From: Paenibacillus sabinae T27
GTDB lineage: Bacteria; Bacillota; Bacilli; Paenibacillales; Paenibacillaceae
Assembly: GCF_000612505.1 (NCBI RefSeq)
Contig: NZ_CP004078.1
Location: 2,829,252-2,893,251, forward strand
Direction of reading: 5' to 3'
Length of the DNA: 64,000 nt
Shown here: positions 15,910-23,163 of the stretch, in pieces
Layout: each line of letters opens with the position of its first letter
Numbering within the stretch: the stretch's first letter is position 1
Translations under genes and position numbers: made by a program
Notes under the pieces: generated by a model
What the model was told of the DNA's origin: nothing
Databases searched by the model: none
Seen by the model: only the letters and a program-made list of their open reading frames with translations

Positions 15910-17103
15910 TCATTGATTTGGAGATTTCTTAACGAATAAATCCTTGTCCTCTTTCAGATCAAACAACTTAATTTTCAATCCAATACACAAAAATGCAATC
16001 AGCAGAAACAATATTCCGCTCCACGTAATTTGATGTGTTCCCATATGGGATAGAAACCATCCGCCTAGTGCGGTGCCGAGTGTGACGCCCAGATTTGCGA
16101 AGGAGACAAATAAGCTGTTAGCAAACTCAGGTGCTTCACGGGCCTCCGAGGTTAGCCATGTTTGGCTTATAATGAGACCGCCGGTAAAGACGGCTCCCCA
16201 TACCAGTACGATGGCAATCATCGGAATGGAGTAACGTCCAAGACAAAATATCAGCAAATACATACCGACAAGCACAATGGGATAAAACACGGTGGTTTTG
16301 ACCATGTCCTTACTTAAATATTTTGCCGTTTGCAGATTCCCAATTATGCCGCTGACGCCAAAAAGAACGAGCATAAAACTGACGGTTTCACCATTCATAC
16401 CTGTCACCGTCTTGAGATACTCTGCAAAATAGGAATAGACAGAATATAAAGCCGCCAGGATGAAGCAAGCCGTAGTAACGTTAAGCCATAGCTGCGGCTT
16501 TGCTAATATACGTAATTGTCGGCCATAGGTCAATTTACCTTGTACGGGTAATGACGGAACGAACGCAGCAATTCCGAACAAAGCTAGCGTATTTATTCCG
16601 GAAGAAAATAAAAAAGCGGCTTCAAGTGAAAACTGATCCCCAATAAACGATGTAACCGGAATGCCTAGTACCATCCCGACCGTTAACCCCATAAAAACTT
16701 TGGCCACTGCGTTGGTACTTTGTTCTTTTGGAACCGAGCTGGCGGCTGCTGCAAATGCAACAGAAAAATAAACTGGATGAAGAACAGCAGGCAGCAGTCT
16801 AGACAGTAATAAGGCAGTAAAGGTTGGGGCAAAGGCGGAAATCAGATTAGAAATGGCGAAAACAGCAAGTACCCCGGACAAAATTTTTTTTCGGTTAATA
16901 CCAGAAAATAAAAGAGTCATAAACGGACCAGAAAGGGCAATGATCAAAGCAAACATGCTAACGAGCAAACCTGCTTGAGAAGCACTGATTTGGAAGCGCT
17001 CAGAAATTTGAGGCAAAATCCCCACTACACCAAACTCCGTATTGACAATACCGAATACGCCAAGAGCGATAAGGAAGGTGAAGAAAGACTTATTCGTTTG
17101 CAA
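15910..17103 (-). CDS. MFS efflux transporter (DHA1-like)
   Basis: A 397-residue membrane protein with about 12 hydrophobic segments and the short-loop layout of the DHA1 drug/sugar efflux family (YdhP/AraJ-like). The N-terminal segment FGIVNTEFGVVGILPQIS is typical of proton-driven exporters. It starts at TTG 17103 after AAAGGATG. A MerR gene lies just upstream on the same strand, and a TATAC...GTATA repeat stands in between. This suggests drug-inducible expression; the substrate is unknown. Confidence 0.88.
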   Translation of the reverse strand: MQTNKSFFTFLIALGVFGIVNTEFGVVGILPQISERFQISASQAGLLVSMFALIIALSGPFMTLLFSGINRKKILSGVLAVFAISNLISAFAPTFTALLLSRLLPAVLHPVYFSVAFAAAASSVPKEQSTNAVAKVFMGLTVGMVLGIPVTSFIGDQFSLEAAFLFSSGINTLALFGIAAFVPSLPVQGKLTYGRQLRILAKPQLWLNVTTACFILAALYSVYSYFAEYLKTVTGMNGETVSFMLVLFGVSGIIGNLQTAKYLSKDMVKTTVFYPIVLVGMYLLIFCLGRYSIPMIAIVLVWGAVFTGGLIISQTWLTSEAREAPEFANSLFVSFANLGVTLGTALGGWFLSHMGTHQITWSGILFLLIAFLCIGLKIKLFDLKEDKDLFVKKSPNQ

Positions 17104-17138
17104 TTGATTTCATCCTTTCGATTGTGAAAATATTATAC

Positions 17139-17154
17139 TATACGTATGTGTATA
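17139..17154 (-). promoter_or_regulatory. Inverted repeat between merR and the MFS gene
   Basis: TATAC-GTATGT-GTATA, next to a TATAAT-like box on the minus strand, is a plausible MerR operator controlling the efflux gene. Confidence 0.5.
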
Positions 17155-17223
17155 CTCTGTTTTAGTGTAAAGCCAACCCCAAATGCTAAATAGAAGTTAG
17201 CTTCTTCATATTTTGTCAGGGTA

Positions 17224-17643
17224 TTATTCAGCTGAACGGTCTGTTGGTTGTTCATTTAACTTTTGCTTTAATGCGTGCCTGTTCTCCAATTCCTTGTAAG
17301 TAGTAATTTTTTCTGCTAGTAAATGAAGATTAGTCTGAAGTTCCATGAGGGCTTTTTGAACTTCTGAGTAATGTTCTTCTAGAAGAATTCTTCTTGCAGT
17401 GAGAGTTGGATCTCCTTTCCTTTTAAGTTCCGCAATTTCGAGCATATTGGTTAATGTCATTCCGGTAGCTTTAAGACGATTAATAAACTCGATCCAAGTT
17501 ACGTCTTCAGAAGTAAAGCAACGATGTCCATGTTCATTACGATCAATGGAAGTTAGGAGACCTATTTGCTCATAATAACGAAGCGTATGGACACTAAGAC
17601 CTGTAAGGGCGGCGACTTGCCGAATGGTTAGTGAGTTATTCAT
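17224..17643 (-). CDS. MerR family transcriptional regulator
   Basis: A 139-residue activator with the N-terminal MerR winged helix (TIRQVAALTGLSVHTLRYYEQIGLL), including the conserved RYYE, and a long dimerisation coiled coil (about residues 75-120). There is no Cys-rich metal site, so organic effectors are more likely than metals. The frame opens further upstream (17712), but ATG 17643 matches the family start. It lies 120 bases before the MFS gene it probably controls. Confidence 0.9.
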   Translation of the reverse strand: MNNSLTIRQVAALTGLSVHTLRYYEQIGLLTSIDRNEHGHRCFTSEDVTWIEFINRLKATGMTLTNMLEIAELKRKGDPTLTARRILLEEHYSEVQKALMELQTNLHLLAEKITTYKELENRHALKQKLNEQPTDRSAE

Positions 17644-17712
17644 GATCCCAGTATATCCCTTCGAGTAAACTCGAACGCAAGATTTTTTTGGGGGGCCGAT
17701 TTTCATTAACAC

Positions 17713-17745
17713 GAAAAAAGGCAGCTGATTGTTGGCCCAGCTGCC
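17713..17745 (-). terminator. Terminator downstream of the P-loop gene
   Basis: GGCAGCTG (17720-17727) and CAGCTGCC (17738-17745) form a hairpin, followed on the minus strand by six T. Confidence 0.82.
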
Positions 17746-17768
17746 TCCGTTACATCCCCAAGGGCATT

Positions 17769-17860
17769 ATTGCAGTAAACTGCCCTTTAGCGCAACGAAG
17801 GAAGCTGATCATTTAGACCGGCTTCCTTCGTTATAGGTTGAGCTATTGTTTCCCGTTAGT
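17769..17860. repeat. 92-bp palindromic repeat, copy A
   Basis: It matches copy B (18498-18589) in about 88 of 92 positions and in the same orientation. Inside, ACGAAGGAAGC pairs with GCTTCCTTCGT, and TAGCGCAAC nearly pairs with GTTGAGCTA, giving a long hairpin. The ends read CTGCCCTTTAGC and GTTTCCCGTTAGT. The two copies flank the P-loop gene. Confidence 0.92.
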
Positions 17861-17874
17861 GTAAGAAAATATCG

Positions 17875-18432
17875 TTATAAGGCGAATCTGTTCTTAATGA
17901 TTTCGGCAACTTCACGAGCGGTGATTTTCGTATTGTTTATTCTAATATATTTTTCTTTTTTAATTTCTCCATCTAACGAGTTCAATCGGTGTTGCTCCAT
18001 TGTCCGTTTTAGGTCCTGTTCAGAGCGTGCGATATCTCTCTTTGTTGGTTTATGTTCAAGCCTATGAGGAGTCTTGTTACGCTCTATTCTCTCCTCAAGA
18101 TCAGCTTCAAGCTCAACAAAATAGACTTCCGCGCCTTTATCCTCAAATATTTTACAAATTTTTTCGACGTAATCCCAATCATCCTGCAAATCGAATCCCC
18201 ATACATAAGTGAATATCATTCCGTATATATCACTGATCGCGGCAGCTTCAAATATGTCCTGACGAAATTTATTAACTAATCCCCACATTTCACGACTGAA
18301 GCCAAAATAGGGAGCCAGCAATTCAATCGTCATATGGTTATGGAACAACTTTAAATCAGTTATCTTTTCCAGTTCATGCCCAACTGTCATTTTTCCCACT
18401 GCCTGCGGACCAAATATCAAAACAAACTTCAC
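17875..18432 (-). CDS. P-loop NTPase/kinase-like protein
   Basis: A 185-residue protein with a Walker A loop GPQAVGKMT (residues 8-16; Met replaces the usual Ser or Thr before the final T), LFHNHMTIELL, and a late LERKTPHRL-like lid segment rich in Arg (EERIERNKTPHRLEHKP). It resembles shikimate/gluconate-kinase-like AAA_33 proteins of unknown substrate. It starts at GTG 18432 after GGTGAT. It is flanked by the two 92-bp direct repeats and is low in GC, so recent arrival as a small cassette is possible. Confidence 0.7.
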   Translation of the reverse strand: MKFVLIFGPQAVGKMTVGHELEKITDLKLFHNHMTIELLAPYFGFSREMWGLVNKFRQDIFEAAAISDIYGMIFTYVWGFDLQDDWDYVEKICKIFEDKGAEVYFVELEADLEERIERNKTPHRLEHKPTKRDIARSEQDLKRTMEQHRLNSLDGEIKKEKYIRINNTKITAREVAEIIKNRFAL

Positions 18433-18497
18433 GATATCACCACTTTGGAAAGTATTTCAATTATAGTACCACATTTTGTAACCAAGATGGGAGGTCT

Positions 18498-18589
18498 ATT
18501 GCACAAATCTGCCCTTTAGCGCAACGAAGGAAGCTGATCATTTAGACCGGCTTCCTTCGTTATAGGTTGAGCTATTGTTTCCCATTAGT
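18498..18589. repeat. 92-bp palindromic repeat, copy B
   Basis: Direct repeat of 17769-17860 at a fixed offset of 729 bases, with the same internal hairpin. It lies between the cupin gene and the P-loop gene start. Confidence 0.92.
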
Positions 18590-18650
18590 TGAATCATTAG
18601 CTAAGGATCGAATCAAAATCAGTATAATTATTTCACTGATGAGCGTTTCA

Positions 18651-19013
18651 TCAAATTCGTTGAGGAATCGAAACGGTTCGTTCATTCACCACATTTCCCG
18701 TGTTTAGAGTAGTTTTTGGTTCGATTAATAGTAAATGGACCTCTTCTTCAGCAATTGGCTGATGTTCAACTCCTTTAGGTATAATAACAAACTCCCCTTC
18801 GTTAACAGCTATTTCACCGTCTCTTAAACGGATTAGTAGTCTCCCTTTCCATACGAAGAACATTTCGTCCTCGTGATCATGGTGATGCCAAATGAATTCA
18901 CCCTTGATCTTTGCCATTTTTACGTATGAATCGTTCAACTCTCCGCCTATTCGGGGATTCCAATAATCAATTATTTGCAAAAATTTATCTTGTACATTGA
19001 CCTTCGAAATCAT
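18651..19013 (-). CDS. Cupin domain protein
   Basis: A 120-residue single-domain cupin. Motif 1 is HHHDHEDEMFFVWKG with two His and one Glu as metal ligands (about residues 43-50). Motif 2 is EFVIIPKGVEHQP with the third His (near 83). The family includes sugar isomerase-like and dioxygenase-like members; the substrate is unknown. It has a strong GAGGAGGG ribosome binding site. It is divergent from the LysR gene, with a shared inverted repeat between them, so the LysR protein is its likely regulator. Confidence 0.88.
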   Translation of the reverse strand: MISKVNVQDKFLQIIDYWNPRIGGELNDSYVKMAKIKGEFIWHHHDHEDEMFFVWKGRLLIRLRDGEIAVNEGEFVIIPKGVEHQPIAEEEVHLLLIEPKTTLNTGNVVNERTVSIPQRI

Positions 19014-19168
19014 GAGATTCCCTCCTCATTATTGGTAACGTGTGCTGCATTTTGCCCCGGCTAGAATCTCCTTTTTCCCCATTCACCTCCTCATCATCAG
19101 ATAACGAGATACTCAATCACTTGGTTTTGGTGTAAATCCCTCTTATTCACTAAGTTTACATACTGCTA

Positions 19169-19221
19169 TGCATCACGTAAAATTAAAAAATAGTGTATAG
19201 ATAATCAAATTTTGTGATGCA
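19169..19221. promoter_or_regulatory. Inverted repeat in the cupin/lysR divergent promoter
   Basis: TGCATCAC (19169-19176) and GTGATGCA (19214-19221) form a perfect 8-bp inverted repeat with arms about 45 bases apart, fitting two LysR half-sites. Confidence 0.5.
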
Positions 19222-19238
19222 AAAAGGAGAGAGTTGTT

Positions 19239-20102
19239 TTGGACATTAGATCTTTGGAGGTGTTTAAGGCAGTAGCAATTGAACAAAGCATTACAAAAGC
19301 TGCTGAGAAATTGAATTATGTACAGTCCAACGTTACTGCACGAATACAACGTCTTGAGCAAGAGTTAGGCGTTCCTCTGTTATATCGATATCATAAGAAG
19401 GTATCCTTAACGCCTGCAGGACGTGAACTGTTGCCGCATGTAAACAAGTTGCTTTACGATTTCGAGGAAGCGATTGAGGCAGTTAAGCTTTCTTCTGCCC
19501 CGCGGGGAACTTTGCGCATTGGAGCTATGGAGTCAACTGCTTCTACACGATTGCCATTGATTTTTACACAATATCACAAGAAATTTCCACCAGTAGAATT
19601 AAGCTTATATATGGCACCTACTGTAGATCAGGTTAGTACCATTCTCAAATATAAGGTAGACGGCGCATTTGTGGATGGGCCAATTCTTCATCCGGAAATT
19701 GTTGAATACCCTGTCTTTGAAGAATCTCTAGTTTTGATTACAAGCTACTCTCCGGAACCATTCCAATTAGAATTGATTTTACATGAACCACTGCTTTCGT
19801 CATTCGCGCATTGCATCTATTTGGGACGTTGGCAGCGATGGCTAGAGGACAATGGCTATGCTCCTATGAAGGTGATGGAATATGGCACTCTAGAGGGTGT
19901 CCTTAAATGCGTTGAAAACGGGTTAGGAGTCACCGTCTTACCAATATCTATGGTTGAATCACGGATGCAGGGAAGACTTAACTGTCATCCATTACCGGAA
20001 CCGTACAGAACAGTGCCCACTGTGTTTATAAGGCGTCGTGACTCGTACATGACCAGTGCTCTCTCACGATTTATGGAGCTGGTGGGCATAACTAATCTGT
20101 GA
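19239..20102 (+). CDS. LysR family transcriptional regulator
   Basis: A 287-residue regulator with an N-terminal winged helix (VFKAVAIEQSITKAAEKLNYVQSNVTARIQRLE) and a C-terminal periplasmic-binding-type effector domain. It starts at TTG 19239 after AAAGGAGAG. It is divergent from the cupin gene with an inverted repeat in between. The effector and the rest of the regulon are unknown. Confidence 0.92.
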   Translation: MDIRSLEVFKAVAIEQSITKAAEKLNYVQSNVTARIQRLEQELGVPLLYRYHKKVSLTPAGRELLPHVNKLLYDFEEAIEAVKLSSAPRGTLRIGAMESTASTRLPLIFTQYHKKFPPVELSLYMAPTVDQVSTILKYKVDGAFVDGPILHPEIVEYPVFEESLVLITSYSPEPFQLELILHEPLLSSFAHCIYLGRWQRWLEDNGYAPMKVMEYGTLEGVLKCVENGLGVTVLPISMVESRMQGRLNCHPLPEPYRTVPTVFIRRRDSYMTSALSRFMELVGITNL

Positions 20103-20336
20103 TTTGTTGCTATTTGCCAACTTAGAGTATTATTCGTAGGTATAATGACTTGTCCCAGAATTTCCTTTAATTTTTATCTTTATCTTAGAAAATGGAAGTG
20201 ATTGATGAACCCAATGATACTATCTTCTTCATGCATTACTTCATTCCACTTCATTATCCATCACCTATATTTGAACAGATTTAAACAATGAATAATGCAT
20301 ATAAACCATATATTACTATGGTAAGTCACTAAAGAT

Positions 20337-20469
20337 AACTGCCCGATAGCTTAACCGTTATTAATGATAAGGTTCCCCGCGCTGTCTGTAACGGCAAGTT
20401 TTAGGGCCATCCTTTTGTGGGATGGCCCTTTCATTTTTCTCATTATGTTGAACTATGTTCCCCGTTAAC
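20337..20469. repeat. Dispersed repeat of the CTGCCC/CCCGTTA family with internal terminator
   Basis: It starts AACTGCCCGATAGCTTAAC and ends GTTGAACTATGTTCCCCGTTAAC, close to the ends of the 92-bp repeats, but with a different middle. The middle holds a strong hairpin AGGGCCATCC / GGATGGCCCT (20403-20429) followed by TTTCATTTTT. That hairpin may end the lysR transcript. The rest of the 20103-20563 gap shows no gene. Confidence 0.65.
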
Positions 20470-20492
20470 GAGCCGCCAACATAAAAAACAGA

Positions 20493-20517
20493 GCATCTGA
20501 GGTCGCGCCTCAGATGC
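20493..20517. terminator. Bidirectional terminator after yidC
   Basis: GCATCTGAGG and CCTCAGATGC flank a five-base loop, with A-rich sequence on the left and TTGTTTTT on the right. Confidence 0.85.
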
Positions 20518-20563
20518 CTTGTTTTTAGTATTGTTTTATGACTGGTTCCATTTTATAAATCTT

Positions 20564-21394
20564 CTACATCGGTAGGTAGGTTTTACTCTCTCCATTTGGC
20601 TTCGTGTATATTTTATTGAGTATGATCGTTTGCACGATAATGAATATACCACCAACCGCCCAATATAATGGTAACGCGGCGGGCATCTCAAAAGAAAAGA
20701 CACCCATCATGATCGGTGACAACAATCCGATGAAAGCCATTTGGTTATTTTGATTTTGCTGATACTGCGCTGAAACGGATTGAGACACGCGGAACTGAAC
20801 GTAATACACCGCAGCGGCAATAAGCGGCAAAATCATATCTGTTTTCCCCAAGCTAAACCACAGAAAATCGTGAGCTGCAATCTCTGGGGTACGACGAATG
20901 GCGTAGTAAAATGCGAGGGTGATCGGCCATTGGAGAAGCATCGGTAAACACCCCATGTTTAAGGGATTAAATTGATGCTTCTGGTAGAGTTGCATCATCT
21001 CGACTTGCTGTTGTTTTTTTGCATCCGTACTGACGTCGTTCTTATACTTCTCCTTAAGTGCAGTTAACTCTGGCTGGAGGACGGCCATCTTTTCTTTCAT
21101 GTCCATTTGTTTCTTGGTTTGATTCATCATGAGCGGCATGATCGCAAGTCTGATGATGAAAGTCATCAGCACGATCGATAATCCGTAGTTTCCGTGAAAT
21201 GCATTCGCGAAGAATTTGATCAAGATCGAAAATGGATAAATAAAAAAGTGGTTAAATATCCCTGATGAATCGGCATTAATCGAGTTTGATTGGGATGCTG
21301 TCGAACACCCGCTGAGCAAAATGATCGGAATAACTCCAATCAACATGACGAGAATGGGCTTGGCCCATTTTTGGAGCAACAAAATCTTTTTCAT
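20564..21394 (-). CDS. yidC: Membrane protein insertase YidC/Oxa1 (SpoIIIJ/YqjG type)
   Basis: A 276-residue lipoprotein insertase. It has a type II signal with lipobox LLSGC (near residues 24-28), a periplasmic segment and the five-helix Oxa1 core, including YGLSIVLMTFIIRLAIMPL with the conserved groove Arg. The cytoplasmic loop is QTKKQMDMKEKM...LKEKY, followed by PLNMGCLPMLLQWPI. It inserts membrane proteins alone or with SecYEG. The longer frame to 21457 is rejected because ATG 21394 follows AGGGAGG. That binding site can be hidden by a hairpin that overlaps the preceding small gene, which resembles mifM, the sensor controlling yidC2 in Bacillus subtilis. Confidence 0.95.
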   Translation of the reverse strand: MKKILLLQKWAKPILVMLIGVIPIILLSGCSTASQSNSINADSSGIFNHFFIYPFSILIKFFANAFHGNYGLSIVLMTFIIRLAIMPLMMNQTKKQMDMKEKMAVLQPELTALKEKYKNDVSTDAKKQQQVEMMQLYQKHQFNPLNMGCLPMLLQWPITLAFYYAIRRTPEIAAHDFLWFSLGKTDMILPLIAAAVYYVQFRVSQSVSAQYQQNQNNQMAFIGLLSPIMMGVFSFEMPAALPLYWAVGGIFIIVQTIILNKIYTKPNGESKTYLPM

Positions 21395-21400
21395 CGTTGT

Positions 21401-21440
21401 CCTCCCTAATTGAAAGTATGGAATTTCAATGTGGGGAAGG
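21401..21440 (-). promoter_or_regulatory. Hairpin hiding the yidC ribosome binding site
   Basis: In the minus-strand RNA, ATTGAAA pairs with TTTCAAT (7 bp, plus positions 21424-21430 and 21409-21415). Further out, CCTTCCC (21434-21440) pairs with the Shine-Dalgarno GGGAGG (21401-21406). The 5' arm lies in the last codons of the upstream small gene, so a ribosome stalled there would open the hairpin. Confidence 0.7.
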
Positions 21441-21656
21441 ACCATTGTCGTCTTCATCAGGTGCTTCTCTTCGTCTGGCGATACGTACTATCCACCGCTG
21501 AATGCTGTTGGGTTGCGACAGTCTAACAGCCACAAACCAAGTTGAACCGGCTGCAGCAATTTTATGACCCCTGTGTATCTCTTGTAAAGAAAAATAGGTG
21601 AATGGAAGAAACACTAAGGAAGAGATGAGAGCGATCGAGAATGCCAATTGGACCAA
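21426..21656 (-). CDS. MifM-like arrest-peptide sensor upstream of yidC
   Basis: A peptide of about 76 residues. One N-terminal membrane segment (QLAFSIALISSLVFLPFTYF) is followed by a basic stretch and the C-terminal series SIQRWIVRIARRREAPDEDDNG. As I recall the MifM arrest region, it has the spaced pattern R-I-x-x-W-I followed by D-E-E-D-A-G; here I, W-I, D-E-D-D and G occupy equivalent places. MifM stalls the ribosome unless YidC inserts its membrane segment, and stalling exposes the yidC2 binding site. The stop lies 31 bases before yidC. The start is unclear: TTG 21656 has weak GGAG spacing, while an in-frame CTG at 21674 lies 9 bases after CGGAGG. Confidence 0.65.
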   Translation of the reverse strand: MVQLAFSIALISSLVFLPFTYFSLQEIHRGHKIAAAGSTWFVAVRLSQPNSIQRWIVRIARRREAPDEDDNGPSPH

Positions 21657-21782
21657 GTCATAAAAATGCTCCAGTCAAGTTCACCTCCGCATGAGCCATA
21701 TTGGAAAAATTTGAATAATGATTATACGTTAGAAAAAATGTGTGGTTTCACTAACCTGCCCGTTAGCTTAATGAAGCATCGT

Positions 21783-21864
21783 CAGTCTAATACTTTATTT
21801 TCTCAGTCTACAACTTTATTTGCCTAGTCTAACACTTTATTTTTCAGTCTAGAACTTTATTTTC
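21783..21864 (-). repeat. 21-bp tandem repeat, four copies
   Basis: Copies start at 21783, 21804, 21825 and 21845. They share the pattern CAGTCTANNACTTTATTTTC on the plus strand, the reverse complement of the single copies near 15.7-15.85 kb. Immediately before, CTGCCCGTTAGCTTAATGAA (21757-21776) starts another member of the dispersed repeat family. Confidence 0.9.
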
Positions 21865-21875
21865 TTTTGACAAAT

Positions 21876-21921
21876 AATGATCTCATTCTCCACAAACCCG
21901 TGGATGTTGAGATCATTTTTG
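21876..21921 (+). terminator. Strong terminator-like hairpin with no gene before it
   Basis: AATGATCTCA...TGAGATCATT, with inner TCCAC/GTGGA, is followed by TTTTT. No plus-strand gene precedes it within 1.7 kb, so it may end a lost gene or a small RNA. The remaining gap to 22110 shows only AT-rich promoter-like sequence. Confidence 0.6.
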
Positions 21922-22110
21922 CGTAAAACCCGGTCTAATACGGACAATTTTGGCGATGCTATAAATGTGCTGACGATTTATTTTAAGCTTCCGAATCATA
22001 GGACTAGTGACTTATTTCTTAATTACTTTATTTATTTTAGTAATTATAGTTTGAAAATTATCTATATATAAGTTATATTATTAACAAACAAACATAAAGG
22101 AGTGTTACAT

Positions 22111-22746
22111 ATGTCTACTGTTCTCTATATAACCGCCCACCCGCATGATCACCATACTTCCTACTCGCTGGCTGTCGGTGAAGAATTTATCGAAGCCTAC
22201 CGGGAAGCACATCCAGGCGATGAGGTGATCCGTCTCGACTTGTACAAGCTGTCCGTCCCTCATATCGATGCCGACGTATTCAGCGGTTGGGGCAAGCTTG
22301 CTTCCGGCACTTCTTTCGATCAGCTGTCCGACGCCGAGAAAGCCAAAGTCGGACGCCTGAGTGAAATCGTTGATCAATATGTCGCCGCCGATAAATATGT
22401 ATTTGTTTCACCAATGTGGAATTTTTCGTTCCCACCGGTTTTAAAGGCCTATATTGACGCTGTTTGCGTCGCCGGCAAATCCTTCAAATATACCGAGCAA
22501 GGCATCATTGGCTTGCTGACGGACAAAAAGGCAATCCACATTCAAGCAAGCGGCGGCGTCTATTCGGAAGGCCCTGCAGCTGGTTTCGAAAGCGGCCACA
22601 GCTATTTGGCAAAAATCATGCAATTCCATGGCGTGCCGTCCTTTGACGGGATTTTTGTTGAAGGCATGGCCGCAAAGCCGGACCAAGCTCAATCGATTAA
22701 AGAAGCAGCGATCGAAAAAGCCAAAGAGGCGGCTAAATCGTTCTAA
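22111..22746 (+). CDS. azoR: FMN-dependent NADH azoreductase (AzoR family)
   Basis: A 211-residue flavodoxin-fold quinone/azo reductase. Signatures are [21 protein letters not shown] at the FMN phosphate site, [20 protein letters not shown] (the PMWNF motif) and the [11 protein letters not shown] loop. It reduces quinones and azo compounds with NADH as a dimer in the cytoplasm and often protects against thiol or quinone stress. ATG 22111 is chosen over the in-frame GTG at 22102, which lies too close to AAAGGAG. It is a single-gene unit. Confidence 0.95.
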   Translation: MSTVLYITAHPHDHHTSYSLAVGEEFIEAYREAHPGDEVIRLDLYKLSVPHIDADVFSGWGKLASGTSFDQLSDAEKAKVGRLSEIVDQYVAADKYVFVSPMWNFSFPPVLKAYIDAVCVAGKSFKYTEQGIIGLLTDKKAIHIQASGGVYSEGPAAGFESGHSYLAKIMQFHGVPSFDGIFVEGMAAKPDQAQSIKEAAIEKAKEAAKSF

Positions 22747-22775
22747 AATGATTCCAGAGTTGTAACTTCATAAAG

Positions 22776-22805
22776 GGGGGGCTGAGATGTTCAGCTCCTC
22801 TTTTT
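22776..22805 (+). terminator. Terminator of azoR
   Basis: GGGGGCTGA pairs with TCAGCTCCTC using G-U pairs, followed by TTTTT. Confidence 0.75.
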
Positions 22806-22909
22806 CTGTTGGCTTAAAATTGGGTTATCTTCTCCTGTCCATTCGCCTAGTCAATTAATGCCCCGGGTCATATACTGTGATGTATTCTAAAACAGAGGAG
22901 GAATTCCAA

Positions 22910-23038
22910 ATGGGCTACGGCTGTGTTGGTGGAGAAGACAAAGGACCTGGATATGTAAATCCTTTGTTTACATCTACGGCTACAATTTTGGTTCTCTACA
23001 TTCTCCTGGTCATCGTTTTGAAAACTTGCTGGATCTAA
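22910..23038 (+). CDS. YjcZ-like small membrane protein
   Basis: A 42-residue frame starting MGYGCVGG and ending in one hydrophobic helix, TATILVLYILLVIVLKTCWI. It resembles the YjcZ/YhcZ group of tiny Gly-rich sporulation membrane peptides of Bacilli, though its middle (EDKGPGYVNPLF) is longer than usual. AGAGGAGG stands 9 bases before the ATG, and a strong terminator follows. Function unknown. Confidence 0.75.
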   Translation: MGYGCVGGEDKGPGYVNPLFTSTATILVLYILLVIVLKTCWI

Positions 23039-23059
23039 GTCATCTTTAACGGTTGTCAG

Positions 23060-23108
23060 TCCCGCCGGAGCATGAGATTTCATGCCCGGCGGGATCTGAA
23101 TTTTTATG
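23060..23108 (+). terminator. Terminator of the small membrane protein gene
   Basis: TCCCGCCGG (23060-23068) pairs with CCGGCGGGA (23086-23094), with an inner GCATGA/TCATGC, followed by ATTTTTAT. Confidence 0.85.
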
Positions 23109-23163
23109 ACAACGCGTCGGCTGCGGCAAGGGATACATAGGTTGAATACTGCTTCATTCGGAG

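Noticed and set aside
21783..21864. Possible CRISPR array
   Set aside because: The four copies are directly adjacent with no spacers, and no cas genes are present.
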